Shown here in pieces: positions 6,508 through 14,611 of a stretch of 18,845 nt of DNA (within the stretch, counting starts at the first letter, position 1; the number at the start of each line of letters is the position of its first letter). The stretch comes from Bacillota bacterium. Lineage in GTDB: Bacteria; Bacillota; Clostridia; Lachnospirales; Lachnospiraceae. The position numbers and the translations under genes were made by a program. The DNA is taken from NCBI GenBank assembly GCA_023437365.1, contig JAEZGK010000093.1, positions 1 to 18,845 of the forward strand, in the 5' to 3' direction. The notes under the pieces are model-generated. The model ran no database searches. It had not been told where the DNA came from and saw nothing but the letters and a program-made list of their open reading frames with translations.

Positions 6508-8097
6508 CATAAACTGCTTCCGATATTGTAACGGGGTGATTCCTTTTATCTGTACGAATTTACTGATGAAGTAGTCCGTATTATTAAAGCCTACCGCACT
6601 TGCAATCAGATAAACCTTTTCATCAGACCGAAGTAATAGTTCCGCAGCACGGTCTATCCGGTAATTATTCAGATAATCCTTAAAAGGACAGCCGTATTGA
6701 CGTTTAAAAATCTGCCCGAGGTAAGCCGAGTTGATATAGTATTTCTCACTCAGGGACTTCAGGCTGAGATTATCCATATAATGCTCGGTAATCTCCTTCT
6801 CTATTTCTGTCAGTACACCCCCGAAGGCATGCTGCCTCATTTGCATCAGATAGTCAGCAAATTCCTGCGCGAACTCTTTAAAATGCTTCACACTTCCTCT
6901 GACGGCAATCTTTTCATAACCGCCCTGACTGATCATCTTGTAGATTTCCCCCTGATCAAATGCAGGGTCCATATCCTTGGCAAGACTAATCAGATTAAAC
7001 AGTAAATAATCCAGGTTAAGCTTGACGATATCAGGATCCGTTGCCAGCTGTTTAAAATGCTCATAAACACAGTCAATCTTTTCATTGATTGTCTCTTGGT
7101 TGTTCTCCTCAATCGCCTTGATTAAAGCATCCATGCCTTCCTTATCCACGGGATATTTTCCGGTTTTGGGTTTATCTTCGATCTCATCATAGTAAGCAAT
7201 ATCCTTTTGCGTAGAAAACAATTGAAAGGTTCTTGCTATCGCAGATGATTTGTAGGATTCTGATATCCTGCTGATGTCCTCGACTCTCTGCCCGATATAC
7301 AGAATAATTTTATAAGCTACCAGATCCCTCAGCTTCTGATACAGCTTTTGGATATAATCCTTTTCACTTAAGCCGTTCTGCTCTTCCAGCCTCCTTACAA
7401 AGATAAATCCAACACCGTAGGCGTTCTTATTCGGATTGGTTTCTATATATGAGTGGTACCATTGCTCACCAAGATAGATTTTCAAAGAACCATAAAGTAC
7501 ATTTTTAGCCTTAATCTTTTCCTCCGTGGATAGGTCTCGAAAGCTTTCGTCCGAGGAATCATATTCAATGCTGATAAATCTGATATTTGATATATCCACA
7601 AGAAATCTCTTCACATAATCCAGATCTTCCGCATCATAGTTATCTGCAATCAGATTCGTCAGATGTCGGTCAAACAAAATCTTATTCGAATCCACGAGCA
7701 TCTTCTGCTCAGCAATCTTCCTGAAATGCTGATCCTTATAGTTTTCCAATGCCCGGATCAACTCTTCTTTTTGGACAGGCTTCAGTACATAGTCATTGAC
7801 ACTATATTTGATTGCCTTTCTGGCATATTCAAATTCATAAAAACCGCTTAGGATAATAAAGCCTATCCTTCTTGAGACATGCTCCCAGGTTTGTTCGATC
7901 AGCTCCAGACCACTCATATCCGGCATCTTAATGTCGGTGATGACCAGATCATAATCCGATGTTTCCAATAAATCAAGGGCTTCCCTACCATTTCCTGCTT
8001 CCCCACAGATAGTAAAGCCATACTGTTCCCAATTAATCAAAATCTTCAATCCCTGTCTGATAAAGGGTTCATCGTCCACAATCATAACTCTAATCAT
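6490..8097 (-). CDS. Two-component response regulator, AraC family (YesN type)
   Basis: This is a cytoplasmic transcription regulator. Residues about 1-120 are a receiver domain: the acidic pocket is D8-D9, the phosphorylated aspartate is D55 (VITDIKMPD), and the conserved lysine is in YVLKPV. A long middle region of about 300 residues follows. The last 100 residues hold two AraC-type helix-turn-helix motifs, with LSLKSLSEKYYINSAYLGQIF and ASAVGFNNTDYFISKF as recognisable parts (first part shortened: LSEKYYINSAYLGQIF). The 535-residue length is normal for YesN-type proteins. Its start overlaps the sensor-kinase gene by 8 bp and has AAGGAGG upstream, so the pair is translationally coupled. From position and family it probably activates the importer operon immediately downstream. 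Confidence 0.93.
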   Translation of the reverse strand: MIRVMIVDDEPFIRQGLKILINWEQYGFTICGEAGNGREALDLLETSDYDLVITDIKMPDMSGLELIEQTWEHVSRRIGFIILSGFYEFEYARKAIKYSVNDYVLKPVQKEELIRALENYKDQHFRKIAEQKMLVDSNKILFDRHLTNLIADNYDAEDLDYVKRFLVDISNIRFISIEYDSSDESFRDLSTEEKIKAKNVLYGSLKIYLGEQWYHSYIETNPNKNAYGVGFIFVRRLEEQNGLSEKDYIQKLYQKLRDLVAYKIILYIGQRVEDISRISESYKSSAIARTFQLFSTQKDIAYYDEIEDKPKTGKYPVDKEGMDALIKAIEENNQETINEKIDCVYEHFKQLATDPDIVKLNLDYLLFNLISLAKDMDPAFDQGEIYKMISQGGYEKIAVRGSVKHFKEFAQEFADYLMQMRQHAFGGVLTEIEKEITEHYMDNLSLKSLSEKYYINSAYLGQIFKRQYGCPFKDYLNNYRIDRAAELLLRSDEKVYLIASAVGFNNTDYFISKFVQIKGITPLQYRKQFMKSRRP

Positions 8098-9913
8098 CTG
8101 AAGCCCCCTCCTTTATAGCATAATAATCTATGATAGAATCTCCGCGTACCACTTCAAGAGGTATCTGAATGGTAATATCGGTTCCCTCCTCCGGCCTGCT
8201 GTCTATATCAAATACTATTTGCCCTTCACAATACATCTTTAACCGCAAAAACGCATTCAGCATACCGGTACTCTTGGATTCATTCAGCATCTTGGTATCC
8301 GCATGAGCAATCATCCATCTGGTTTTATTAAGACGCTGCTCATCAAACCCCTTACCGTTATCTGATATTTCAACAAATAGAAATTTCTCATTTTTTGTTA
8401 TTGTCAATGATATGACACCCTCGTTCACGGTAGTCTCAATTCCATGTACACAGGCATTCTCAACAAAAGTACCGATGGACAGCTTGGGAATCAATAGTCT
8501 TTCACAGCCCTCCATCACATAGTGATAGAACTTGATTTTGTCCCCATAACGGTATTTCTGGATATTGATATATTTTTCTATAAAATTCATTTCCTCTTCA
8601 ATTGTGATGCAGTCGGAGCCCCAAGTCATGCTCTTACGGAAAAGGATAGCAAGCTCTCCGATAATATTGGCTGTCTCATCCTCGCCCTTGATTAAGCTTC
8701 GCATTCGGATGGTCTCTAAGGTGTTAAACAAGAAATGAGGATTCACCTGACTCTGGATTGCCTTTAACTCAGCCTGCTTCTTGGAAAGCTCTAAGGCTTG
8801 CTTTTCCGCATTTTCTTTAAAAACAACCTCAATCAAATCCTTGATCCGGGTTACCATCATGTTATAGCTGCGAATCAGCTTACCGACCTCATCCTCCCCT
8901 TCTGTGGTATGAATCAAGTCAAACTGCTCCCTTTCAACCCTTCCCATATAGGTTGCTACAATGGATAATCTATGACTAATGGATTTTCCTACAAAGTAAA
9001 TCAGGATTGTAGGTAGGAACAGATCCAGCATGACAATATAAAGCAGCCATTTATTCTGGAACAGGATGCTCCAGAAGGGAATCCTTTCGGCATAAACTAC
9101 AATCTCCCATTGTTCACTGCCGACGGCGAATCTTCTGCTCATCACCGGCGTTGTTCCATCCAAAGTACTGGCTTCCGGATAATCTTTCGCACTGCTGGTA
9201 TTTGGCAGATTGGAGAATAAAATATCCTCCTTATTGCGGACATAGATTGTACCGTTGATCTTTTCATTTAATACATCCATCAGCATCACGTTGTAATCAA
9301 GGTCGATCTTCAAGAGCTGCTCGACTCCATTATTCCCAAAATTATCCAGCTTGCGTATAATGCTGATGGTCCTCGCAGAGCCACTGCCCGGCACGAACTT
9401 CTTGGCTACATCATAATAGGGATAAACAACAATATCGTTCTCGCTTTTCTTAAATTCTTTGAACCAGGTCTCGTTCACTGAAGATGACAATCTTGAGATC
9501 TTTCCTCCACCGATGATAGTATCATTATCAGCAAACAGTTCTATTTTTGATAAAAGTCCTGCGTTATATGTATAACTCAACTTATTACTGGTCAGCATTT
9601 GCATATAAGCATCATAGTAGCTCGGAAAATCGGCATATTGTTTGTTCAGAAATTTATTCAAATCTCTGTCATAATACATATTATTGGTAAACATAATACA
9701 ATTATTGATATTCGAGTATAGATTATACTCTACACGATCCATTGCATGGGACAGACTCACCAGCTGACTTTCCTTATCGCTTTTATTCATATTATATAAA
9801 ATGATGGAATCCGTAAGAATAATCGGTAATAATACGCAGAAGGCATAGATCAGGAGCATCTTGGTCCTGATTTTCAGATTATTAAAATAGAGTTTTCTCA
9901 TAAGCCTTCTCAT
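8090..9913 (-). CDS. Sensor histidine kinase, YesM type
   Basis: This membrane sensor phosphorylates the adjacent response regulator. The 607-residue product has a first membrane helix (about 17-40), an extracellular sensing region (about 41-280), a second helix (about 285-309), a HAMP-like linker (about 310-362) and a short coiled coil. Then comes the histidine-kinase domain of the YesM/LytS class, with H393 in QVNPHFLFNTLE. The ATPase domain follows, with FVENACVHG (N box, about 483-491) and DNGKGF (about 518-523). The glycine-rich G2 box reads STGMLNAFLRL, a little divergent from the usual GIGL. The ATG at 9913 is preceded by AGGA at seven bases; an ATG four codons on is the alternative. 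It is the first gene of the operon and has a promoter upstream. Confidence 0.92.
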   Translation of the reverse strand: MRRLMRKLYFNNLKIRTKMLLIYAFCVLLPIILTDSIILYNMNKSDKESQLVSLSHAMDRVEYNLYSNINNCIMFTNNMYYDRDLNKFLNKQYADFPSYYDAYMQMLTSNKLSYTYNAGLLSKIELFADNDTIIGGGKISRLSSSVNETWFKEFKKSENDIVVYPYYDVAKKFVPGSGSARTISIIRKLDNFGNNGVEQLLKIDLDYNVMLMDVLNEKINGTIYVRNKEDILFSNLPNTSSAKDYPEASTLDGTTPVMSRRFAVGSEQWEIVVYAERIPFWSILFQNKWLLYIVMLDLFLPTILIYFVGKSISHRLSIVATYMGRVEREQFDLIHTTEGEDEVGKLIRSYNMMVTRIKDLIEVVFKENAEKQALELSKKQAELKAIQSQVNPHFLFNTLETIRMRSLIKGEDETANIIGELAILFRKSMTWGSDCITIEEEMNFIEKYINIQKYRYGDKIKFYHYVMEGCERLLIPKLSIGTFVENACVHGIETTVNEGVISLTITKNEKFLFVEISDNGKGFDEQRLNKTRWMIAHADTKMLNESKSTGMLNAFLRLKMYCEGQIVFDIDSRPEEGTDITIQIPLEVVRGDSIIDYYAIKEGASDD

Positions 9914-9974
9914 CCCCCATTCCTAATTCAGTAAAATTAATGCAAAGAAATGCACAATGTTGCATCTTTTACTA

Positions 9975-10003
9975 ATAATACACAATACCTAAGATAATTT
10001 CAA
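9975..10003 (-). promoter_or_regulatory. Predicted promoter of kinase-regulator operon
   Basis: Minus-strand TTGAAA (9998-10003) and TATTAT (9975-9980) are 17 bases apart, each a five-of-six match to the sigma-A consensus. It is 61 bp upstream of the kinase start and back to back with the DJ-1 gene promoter. Confidence 0.65.
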
Positions 10004-10017
10004 GCAAATCCTCCCAA

Positions 10018-10045
10018 TTGTTTTTGTCAATTCTTATGCTATAAT
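10018..10045 (+). promoter_or_regulatory. Predicted extended -10 promoter of DJ-1 family gene
   Basis: TGCTATAAT (10037-10045) is a perfect extended -10 element. The -35 region, TTGTTT at 16-base spacing, is poor, as is common for extended -10 promoters. It would give a leader of about 130 bases before the gene. Confidence 0.5.
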
Positions 10046-10101
10046 GAAAGCGTAGTGAGCATGATGCAAGCTTGCTTGTAATCTTGCGAGCGGAGCTAAA
10101 G

Positions 10102-10128
10102 ATCATGAACACGCTTTATGTTCATGAT
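10102..10128. promoter_or_regulatory. Perfect 10-bp inverted repeat, operator or leader hairpin
   Basis: ATCATGAACA (10102-10111) and TGTTCATGAT (10119-10128) are exact complements around seven bases. The right arm runs into TGATATAAT (10125-10133), a second extended -10-like sequence. It lies 51 bp before the DJ-1 family start, so it may be a repressor-binding site over a second promoter, or a hairpin in the leader RNA. Confidence 0.45.
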
Positions 10129-10179
10129 ATAATGAGTTTTATTTACCATATATACGTATAGAAGAAAGGGAGTATGATA

Positions 10180-10767
10180 ATGGCGCGTAAAGTACTTGTT
10201 CTGCTGGCAAAAGGATTTGAAACAATGGAGTTTAGCCCCTTTATAGATATTCTGGGATGGGCACGGAACGATTTCGGCAGTGATATTGCCACCGAGACCT
10301 GCGGCTTCACAAAGGAAGTGATCAGTACCTTCGGTATTCCAGTACGGGTCGATAAGCTGCTGCACGAGGTAAATGTTGATGATTATGCTGCTCTTGCTAT
10401 TCCCGGCGGCTTTGAAGAATTCGGTTTTTATGAGGAGGCTTATAACGAAGACTTTCTGCAGCTGATTCGAAGCTTTCATGCAAAGGATAAATTGATTGCC
10501 TCCATCTGCGTTGGAGCTCTTCCCGTAGGAAAAAGCGGAGTCTTGAAGGGGCGTAGGGCTACCACTTATCACTTAAGGCAGGGCTATCGTATGAAGCAAC
10601 TGGAAGCTTTCGGTGTCACGGTAATTAAGGAGCCAATCGTACTGGATCGGAACATTATTACCTCCTACTGTCCGCAGACAGCTCCCGGGGTTGCCTTTCT
10701 ATTGCTTGAATTGCTGACCTCAAGGGATTTTGCCACAATAGTAAAAACCGCCATGGGCTATGAGTAA
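10180..10767 (+). CDS. DJ-1/PfpI family protein
   Basis: This protein has the class I glutamine-amidotransferase-like fold of the DJ-1/PfpI family. Members include glyoxalase/deglycase-like enzymes, proteases and stress proteins; the exact reaction cannot be told. From the chosen start it has 195 residues. KVLVLLAKGFETME opens the fold and supplies the conserved glutamate (E14). LAIPGGFEEFGFYEE gives the PGG loop. IASICVGALPVG holds the nucleophile Cys110, followed by Val rather than the His of PfpI or the Ala of human DJ-1. I chose the third-codon ATG at 10180, because AAGGGAG is seven bases before it and only one base before the ATG at 10174. It is a single-gene unit running opposite to its neighbours; the 158-codon frame on the other strand is a shadow. 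Confidence 0.85.
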   Translation: MARKVLVLLAKGFETMEFSPFIDILGWARNDFGSDIATETCGFTKEVISTFGIPVRVDKLLHEVNVDDYAALAIPGGFEEFGFYEEAYNEDFLQLIRSFHAKDKLIASICVGALPVGKSGVLKGRRATTYHLRQGYRMKQLEAFGVTVIKEPIVLDRNIITSYCPQTAPGVAFLLLELLTSRDFATIVKTAMGYE

Positions 10768-10963
10768 GGGCCAGATTTGATTGTATATTTTTGAAGTGGT
10801 CGTAAATTAACCTGTTTTGCCACATTTGTGTACCAATTTGTTAACAAAACGTCTTTATTCTATCCATACTTTAAACATATCTGGCTTTTATACTAAATTA
10901 TAGAAAGTGAATGAGTTTATTTAATTTTTCACTCTCCTCCTCCCTATATTATAAATAAAGAAC

Positions 10964-10999
10964 AGGGTGTCAATGAAGTAGCATTTGACACCCTCTTTC
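10964..10999. terminator. Terminator hairpin downstream of DJ-1 family gene
   Basis: AGGGTGTCAA (10964-10973) pairs perfectly with TTGACACCCT (10985-10994), with an 11-base loop and then CTTTCTT. On the opposite strand the hairpin is followed by a T-rich stretch too, so it could work in both directions. It is about 200 bp past the DJ-1 stop. Confidence 0.7.
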
Positions 11000-11099
11000 T
11001 TATGTAATAGAAAATTGCGTCCCATTACATAAAAACGCTCCGCTGAGGATGCGCACCTCGCGGCAAGGAAGTTATTGCTTCGCAATCCGCTCGGGCGCG

Positions 11100-11132
11100 A
11101 AAGTGTCAGCGAGCTGACACTTTGTTCTTTTT
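11100..11132 (+). terminator. Rho-independent terminator
   Basis: AAAGTGTCAG (11100-11109) and CTGACACTTT (11114-11123) form a perfect 10-bp stem with a four-base loop, followed by GTTCTTTTT. What it terminates is unclear: read-through from the DJ-1 gene or an unseen short transcript. Confidence 0.75.
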
Positions 11133-11214
11133 GGCTTGATCAAAACTTTTTGATTTTATGCAAATTTTATAAAATCGTCACAATATGTACACATTTTGTA
11201 CTTATAATATGAAA

Positions 11215-11319
11215 CATAGACAGTGATAAAACACTTTCTACTCCCACCCTATTATACGCTATGGTTATACAGCTCCCCTGCTGTATAGCAGAAGAGAACC
11301 CCTCGTGGGTTCTCTTTTT
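11215..11319 (+). ncRNA. Candidate small RNA, unassigned
   Basis: TATAAT at 11203-11208 is followed by about 105 bases ending in a strong terminator. The region contains an 8-bp hairpin, TATACAGC/GCTGTATA (about 11266-11287), and no frame with a ribosome binding site. GTACA-N5-TGTAC (11187-11201) lies directly before the -10 and could be an operator. The -35 match is weak. It does not match an RNA family that I recognise, so the call rests only on promoter-like and terminator signals. Confidence 0.3.
11292..11319 (+). terminator. Rho-independent terminator
   Basis: AAGAGAACCC (11292-11301) and GGGTTCTCTT (11307-11316) make a perfect 10-bp stem with loop CTCGT, leading into five T. No gene lies between the previous terminator and this one, which is the main argument for a short transcript here. 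Confidence 0.8.
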
Positions 11320-11374
11320 CGTTGATCCGAATGTATTGAGTGTCAGTTAGGTAATAGGATGTATTTCCTATACA

Positions 11375-11413
11375 CGAAAAAGGGCTGCTGCAAGACACTC
11401 TATGCAGCAGTCC
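11375..11413 (-). terminator. Rho-independent terminator of mazF
   Basis: On the minus strand GGACTGCTGCA pairs with TGCAGCAGCCC (10 of 11 pairs) around a ten-base loop and is followed by TTTTTCG. It begins one base after the mazF stop codon and closes the alr-mazF transcript. Confidence 0.85.
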
Positions 11414-11414
11414 A

Positions 11415-11771
11415 TTATTTAAAATATGTATCTAAAGAAAAACTGATGATTAATGCACGATCAATCTTCTTCAATACATCTCGATCCAAATGACATACTT
11501 TCTCTTTCAATCTGGATTTATCAATCGTTCTGACCTGCTCCAGCAAAATCACGGAATCTTTTACTATTCCATATTTCTCAGCATCTAATTCTACATGAGT
11601 CGGGAGCTTCGCTTTATTCATTTTTGATGTAATTGCCGCGCAGATTACAGTCGGACTATGCTTGTTGCCCGTATCATTCTGGATAATCAGGACTGGTCTG
11701 ACACCGCCCTGTTCCGAGCCGATCACCGGTCTTAAATCCGCATAAAAGATATCTCCTCTTTTTATTACCAC
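11415..11771 (-). CDS. mazF: MazF/EndoA-type endoribonuclease toxin
   Basis: This is a sequence-specific mRNA interferase of the Bacillus EndoA (NdoA) group, acting in the cytoplasm as a dimer. Conserved blocks are KRGDIFYADLRPV, GSEQGGVRPVLIIQND, AAITSKMNKAKLPTHVEL and SVILLEQVRTIDK, so the active site looks intact. I chose the GTG at 11771: the protein then starts VIKRGDI as relatives do and has 118 residues, close to the 116 of Bacillus EndoA, with GGAG about ten bases before. An ATG at 11813 would add 14 unconserved residues behind a poor ribosome binding site. It follows alr as in Bacillus, but the antitoxin gene usually found between them is absent: the gap is only 85 bp. It ends at a strong terminator. 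Confidence 0.92.
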   Translation of the reverse strand: MVIKRGDIFYADLRPVIGSEQGGVRPVLIIQNDTGNKHSPTVICAAITSKMNKAKLPTHVELDAEKYGIVKDSVILLEQVRTIDKSRLKEKVCHLDRDVLKKIDRALIISFSLDTYFK

Positions 11772-11856
11772 TTTATTCACACTCCAATATTCGGCTAACC
11801 TTATTATTGCCATTTTCTTCGTGTGTATTCCATAAAGTGTAACGGTTTACCAAAAA

Positions 11857-13023
11857 TTATAAAGATTCAGAATATACCCTAGGAATTCTCTTGCCGACGG
11901 TACATACAAGCTCATATGCAAATGAGTGCGACCATTTGGCCAATTCCTCTGCAGATATGTAAGCATCTCCATCCCGTCCGAGCAGAGTAACCGTATCGCC
12001 CTGTTTCACATCCTCGATATTGGATACATCCACCATAAACTGGTCCATACAGACCTTACCGATGATGGGGGCAAATTTACCGTGGATAATGACCTTGCCG
12101 GAATTAGACAGATTCCTCGAATAACCATCTGCATATCCTACCGGTATGGTTGCTATCCTGGTCTTTCGATTGGTGACATAAGTAGCACCATAGCTTACTC
12201 CGACCCCGGCGTCTACATCCTTCACAAAGACAACATGGGTCTTCAGCTCCATGGCGGGAATCAGCTTAAACTCCTTCTGATTAACCTCGGAGGAAGGATA
12301 GATACCATAGGTCGCAATACCGCAGCGTACCATATTGAAATACGCTTCGGGAAACTCTATAATTCCGGCACTGTTGGCGAGATGCTTTATTGGAATATGG
12401 ATCTGCTCTTTTTCCAGCATATCAGTAAAAGCCATATATCTCTTTAGCTGAAGCTCGGCACTTACTCTGTCTTTTTCATCCGCCCGTGCAAAATGTGAGA
12501 ATAAGCCTTCGATTTCAATGTTCTCAAGAGCTGCAATCCTCTTAATTTCTTCTATGCTTTCCTGTGTATCGGTGAAACCCAATCTGGTCATACCGGTATC
12601 AACCTTGATATGGATTTTGGCTGTCTTATTCTGCTTCTTTGCTTCCTGTGAAAGATTTATAGCCATATCATATTGATAAATAGTCTGTGTAATATCATAT
12701 GCAACTACCAGATCATACTGCTCCTTTGAAGTATATCCAAATACAAGAATAGGCTTATCGATTCCTGCTTCCCGAAGCTCTACTGCCTCTTCAATAATAG
12801 CTACACCATAATAATCAATCATGAGGTCGCTTTTTCTGATTGCCTTCGCAAGTGCAACAGAGCCATGACCGTAAGCGTCCGCCTTAATCACAGCCATTAG
12901 CTTTGTATCAGACTTAAGCTTCTTCCGCATTTCACGAAGATTATGTTTGATAGCCTCAAGATTCACATTCGCCTGAACTCTGTAGTATTTCTTATTGTCC
13001 CTTATCATTAATTCCTCATTCAT
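11857..13023 (-). CDS. alr: Alanine racemase
   Basis: This PLP-dependent enzyme interconverts L- and D-alanine to supply D-alanine for peptidoglycan. The 388-residue product has the usual two-domain fold. K47 in AVIKADAYGHG binds the cofactor, and GVGVSYGATY carries the tyrosine that acts as the second catalytic base. HLANSAGI, VRCGIATYGIYP and CMDQFMVDV are further family blocks. The ATG overlaps the stop of the upstream nnr gene by four bases (ATGA), indicating coupling. A second ATG five codons on has AGGA close before it and may be the real start. It is the fourth gene in the leftward block between acpS-nnr and mazF. Confidence 0.96.
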   Translation of the reverse strand: MNEELMIRDNKKYYRVQANVNLEAIKHNLREMRKKLKSDTKLMAVIKADAYGHGSVALAKAIRKSDLMIDYYGVAIIEEAVELREAGIDKPILVFGYTSKEQYDLVVAYDITQTIYQYDMAINLSQEAKKQNKTAKIHIKVDTGMTRLGFTDTQESIEEIKRIAALENIEIEGLFSHFARADEKDRVSAELQLKRYMAFTDMLEKEQIHIPIKHLANSAGIIEFPEAYFNMVRCGIATYGIYPSSEVNQKEFKLIPAMELKTHVVFVKDVDAGVGVSYGATYVTNRKTRIATIPVGYADGYSRNLSNSGKVIIHGKFAPIIGKVCMDQFMVDVSNIEDVKQGDTVTLLGRDGDAYISAEELAKWSHSFAYELVCTVGKRIPRVYSESL

Positions 13024-14597
13024 ATCTGAAAGTCACTCCTATACTTTTCTATACTCATTAGCACCTTCTCGACTGAATCGACAATATCCCCTGCCATCAT
13101 GGAATAGGTCCCCTTCTCCTTTGCAGCTTCATCCCCTGAAAGCCCATGTACATAGACGCCAAGGCAAGCCGCCCCGTAGGGCTCCATTCCCTGTGCGGTA
13201 AAGGCGGCAATCATACCGGTCAGCACATCTCCGCTTCCTCCGGTAGCCATCCCAGGATTACCGGATACATTAATATACCTGCCCTCTCTGCCTGCGACAA
13301 TTGTACGTGCATCCTTGATAACATATATCAAATTATTATTATAAGAACATTGAAGGGCAGTGTCAATGAGATTATGTGTGATATCCACAACAGGAATTCC
13401 AATTAATCGTGATAGCTCCAATAGATGCGGTGTCAGTATCGTCCTCTGCGGCAGCAGCTCGGCAAGTCCGTGAAGCCGTTCCTGAACGCCCGTGCTCTTC
13501 CCCTCCAAGGTCTGTTGGTCCAGCTTCTTTGCGAGCAGATTGATCGCGTCCGCATCCAGCAGAAGCGGAACCTTTGCCTTGCGAAGCACAGTCTCCAGAA
13601 GCTCTGCAGCAGTAGTTCCCATGCCCAAGCCCGGTCCGACGGCAATCACAGTAGCCCAGTCCAGATCTCCCATAAGCTTCTGCAGCTTTTCATCAACATT
13701 AAGGCCCTCCTCATCATAGGAGGAGAACAACGCTTCGGGTACCTGAGACTGAAGAATAATCCTGTTATGCTCAGAGGATAGGATTTTCACCAGACCGGCT
13801 CCACTGCGATAGGCCGCCCTTGCACTTAAGATTGCGGCCCCAGCCGCTCCCTTACTACCCGCTATAATCAGAACTCTGCCATAGGTTCCTTTATTGCTGT
13901 AATTCCTTCTTGCGGGTAATCTTCTTAAATCTGTTTCCTCATAATAAAACACATCCGGCCTTGCCTGTATTGTCGCCTCCTCCGGAAAGCCAATATCTGC
14001 TACGGTAACTCTTCCGGCATATTCCGTCCCCGGATACAGAAGAAGCCCATGTTTGCAATGCCCAAAGGTAATCGTCTCGTCTGCTCGGACAGCTACATTC
14101 ATAATTTTGCCGTTATCTGCATTGATACCGGAGGGAATATCAACAGCAAAAACAAGATGATTGCCTTCATTGATCAACCGGATGGCAGCTTCGAAGGAAC
14201 CGGTAACCTCCCTGGTAAGTCCGACCCCAAAGATAGCATCAATAATAATATTATATTCAGGAAGCTTGTTGCAGTTTTCAAAAGGAATGTTCAATTCCTC
14301 CGCCTTTATAAGCTGTGCCTTCATCTGTGCAGAACACTGAGCCTCTTCCCCCAGAAGCGTTATGGCAACGACATACCCCTTCAGATGTAAAAGCCTGGCT
14401 GCCGCCACACCATCACCGCCGTTATTGCCGGGACCGCAGACAACCAGGATACGGTCTGACCTCTCAATTCTATGAAGCAGCCTATCTACCAAAGCAGAAG
14501 CAGCACGCTCCATCAGCTCCATAGCAGGAATTCCAAGCTTATACACAGAATAATCGTCAATATATTTCATACCTTTCGAATCAACCGAATACTTCAT
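13020..14597 (-). CDS. nnr: Bifunctional NAD(P)H-hydrate epimerase / ADP-dependent dehydratase
   Basis: This enzyme repairs damaged nicotinamide cofactors. The N-terminal YjeF domain (about 1-215) epimerises R-NAD(P)HX to the S form; CGPGNNGGDG (about 55-63) is its signature. The C-terminal ribokinase-like domain (about 225-525) dehydrates S-NAD(P)HX using ADP. It shows GTYGRVLIIAGSKGAAGAA, the TPHLLELSRL block and GNPGMATGGSGDVLTG with the catalytic GSGD aspartate. From the chosen ATG the product has 525 residues, the length of a standard fused enzyme. That ATG has AGAGGG seven bases before it; an upstream GTG overlapping the acpS stop has no ribosome binding site. It lies 14 bp after acpS and overlaps alr by four bases. 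Confidence 0.95.
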   Translation of the reverse strand: MKYSVDSKGMKYIDDYSVYKLGIPAMELMERAASALVDRLLHRIERSDRILVVCGPGNNGGDGVAAARLLHLKGYVVAITLLGEEAQCSAQMKAQLIKAEELNIPFENCNKLPEYNIIIDAIFGVGLTREVTGSFEAAIRLINEGNHLVFAVDIPSGINADNGKIMNVAVRADETITFGHCKHGLLLYPGTEYAGRVTVADIGFPEEATIQARPDVFYYEETDLRRLPARRNYSNKGTYGRVLIIAGSKGAAGAAILSARAAYRSGAGLVKILSSEHNRIILQSQVPEALFSSYDEEGLNVDEKLQKLMGDLDWATVIAVGPGLGMGTTAAELLETVLRKAKVPLLLDADAINLLAKKLDQQTLEGKSTGVQERLHGLAELLPQRTILTPHLLELSRLIGIPVVDITHNLIDTALQCSYNNNLIYVIKDARTIVAGREGRYINVSGNPGMATGGSGDVLTGMIAAFTAQGMEPYGAACLGVYVHGLSGDEAAKEKGTYSMMAGDIVDSVEKVLMSIEKYRSDFQI

Positions 14598-14611
14598 GAC
14601 GCATCCCTCTT

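Larger units (their letters stand above)
10768..11374. other. Gene-free, hairpin-rich intergenic region
   Basis: No convincing coding frame is present on either strand. Contents in order: a 12-bp palindrome TTTGTTAACAAA (10837-10848); a GCCAGAT/ATCTGGC pair (10769-10775 with 10879-10885); a terminator hairpin (10964-10994); a TTATGTAAT/ATTACATAA hairpin (11000-11032); a GC-rich stretch of about 60% GC (11035-11100) that is unlike its AT-rich surroundings; a second terminator hairpin (11100-11132); and a candidate small-RNA unit (about 11187-11319). Confidence 0.7.

Noticed and set aside
10096..10572. 158-codon frame on the minus strand opposite the DJ-1 family gene.
   Set aside because: No ribosome binding site or recognisable motif; it is explained by the codon structure of the real gene on the other strand.
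10837..10848. TTTGTTAACAAA as a Rex operator.
   Set aside because: The half-sites abut without the four-base spacer of the Rex consensus, and no gene starts nearby.
11926..12447. 173-codon plus-strand frame opposite alr, and similar frames opposite nnr, ydiF and the importer genes.
   Set aside because: They lie wholly within well-supported genes on the other strand and have no motifs or start signals of their own.
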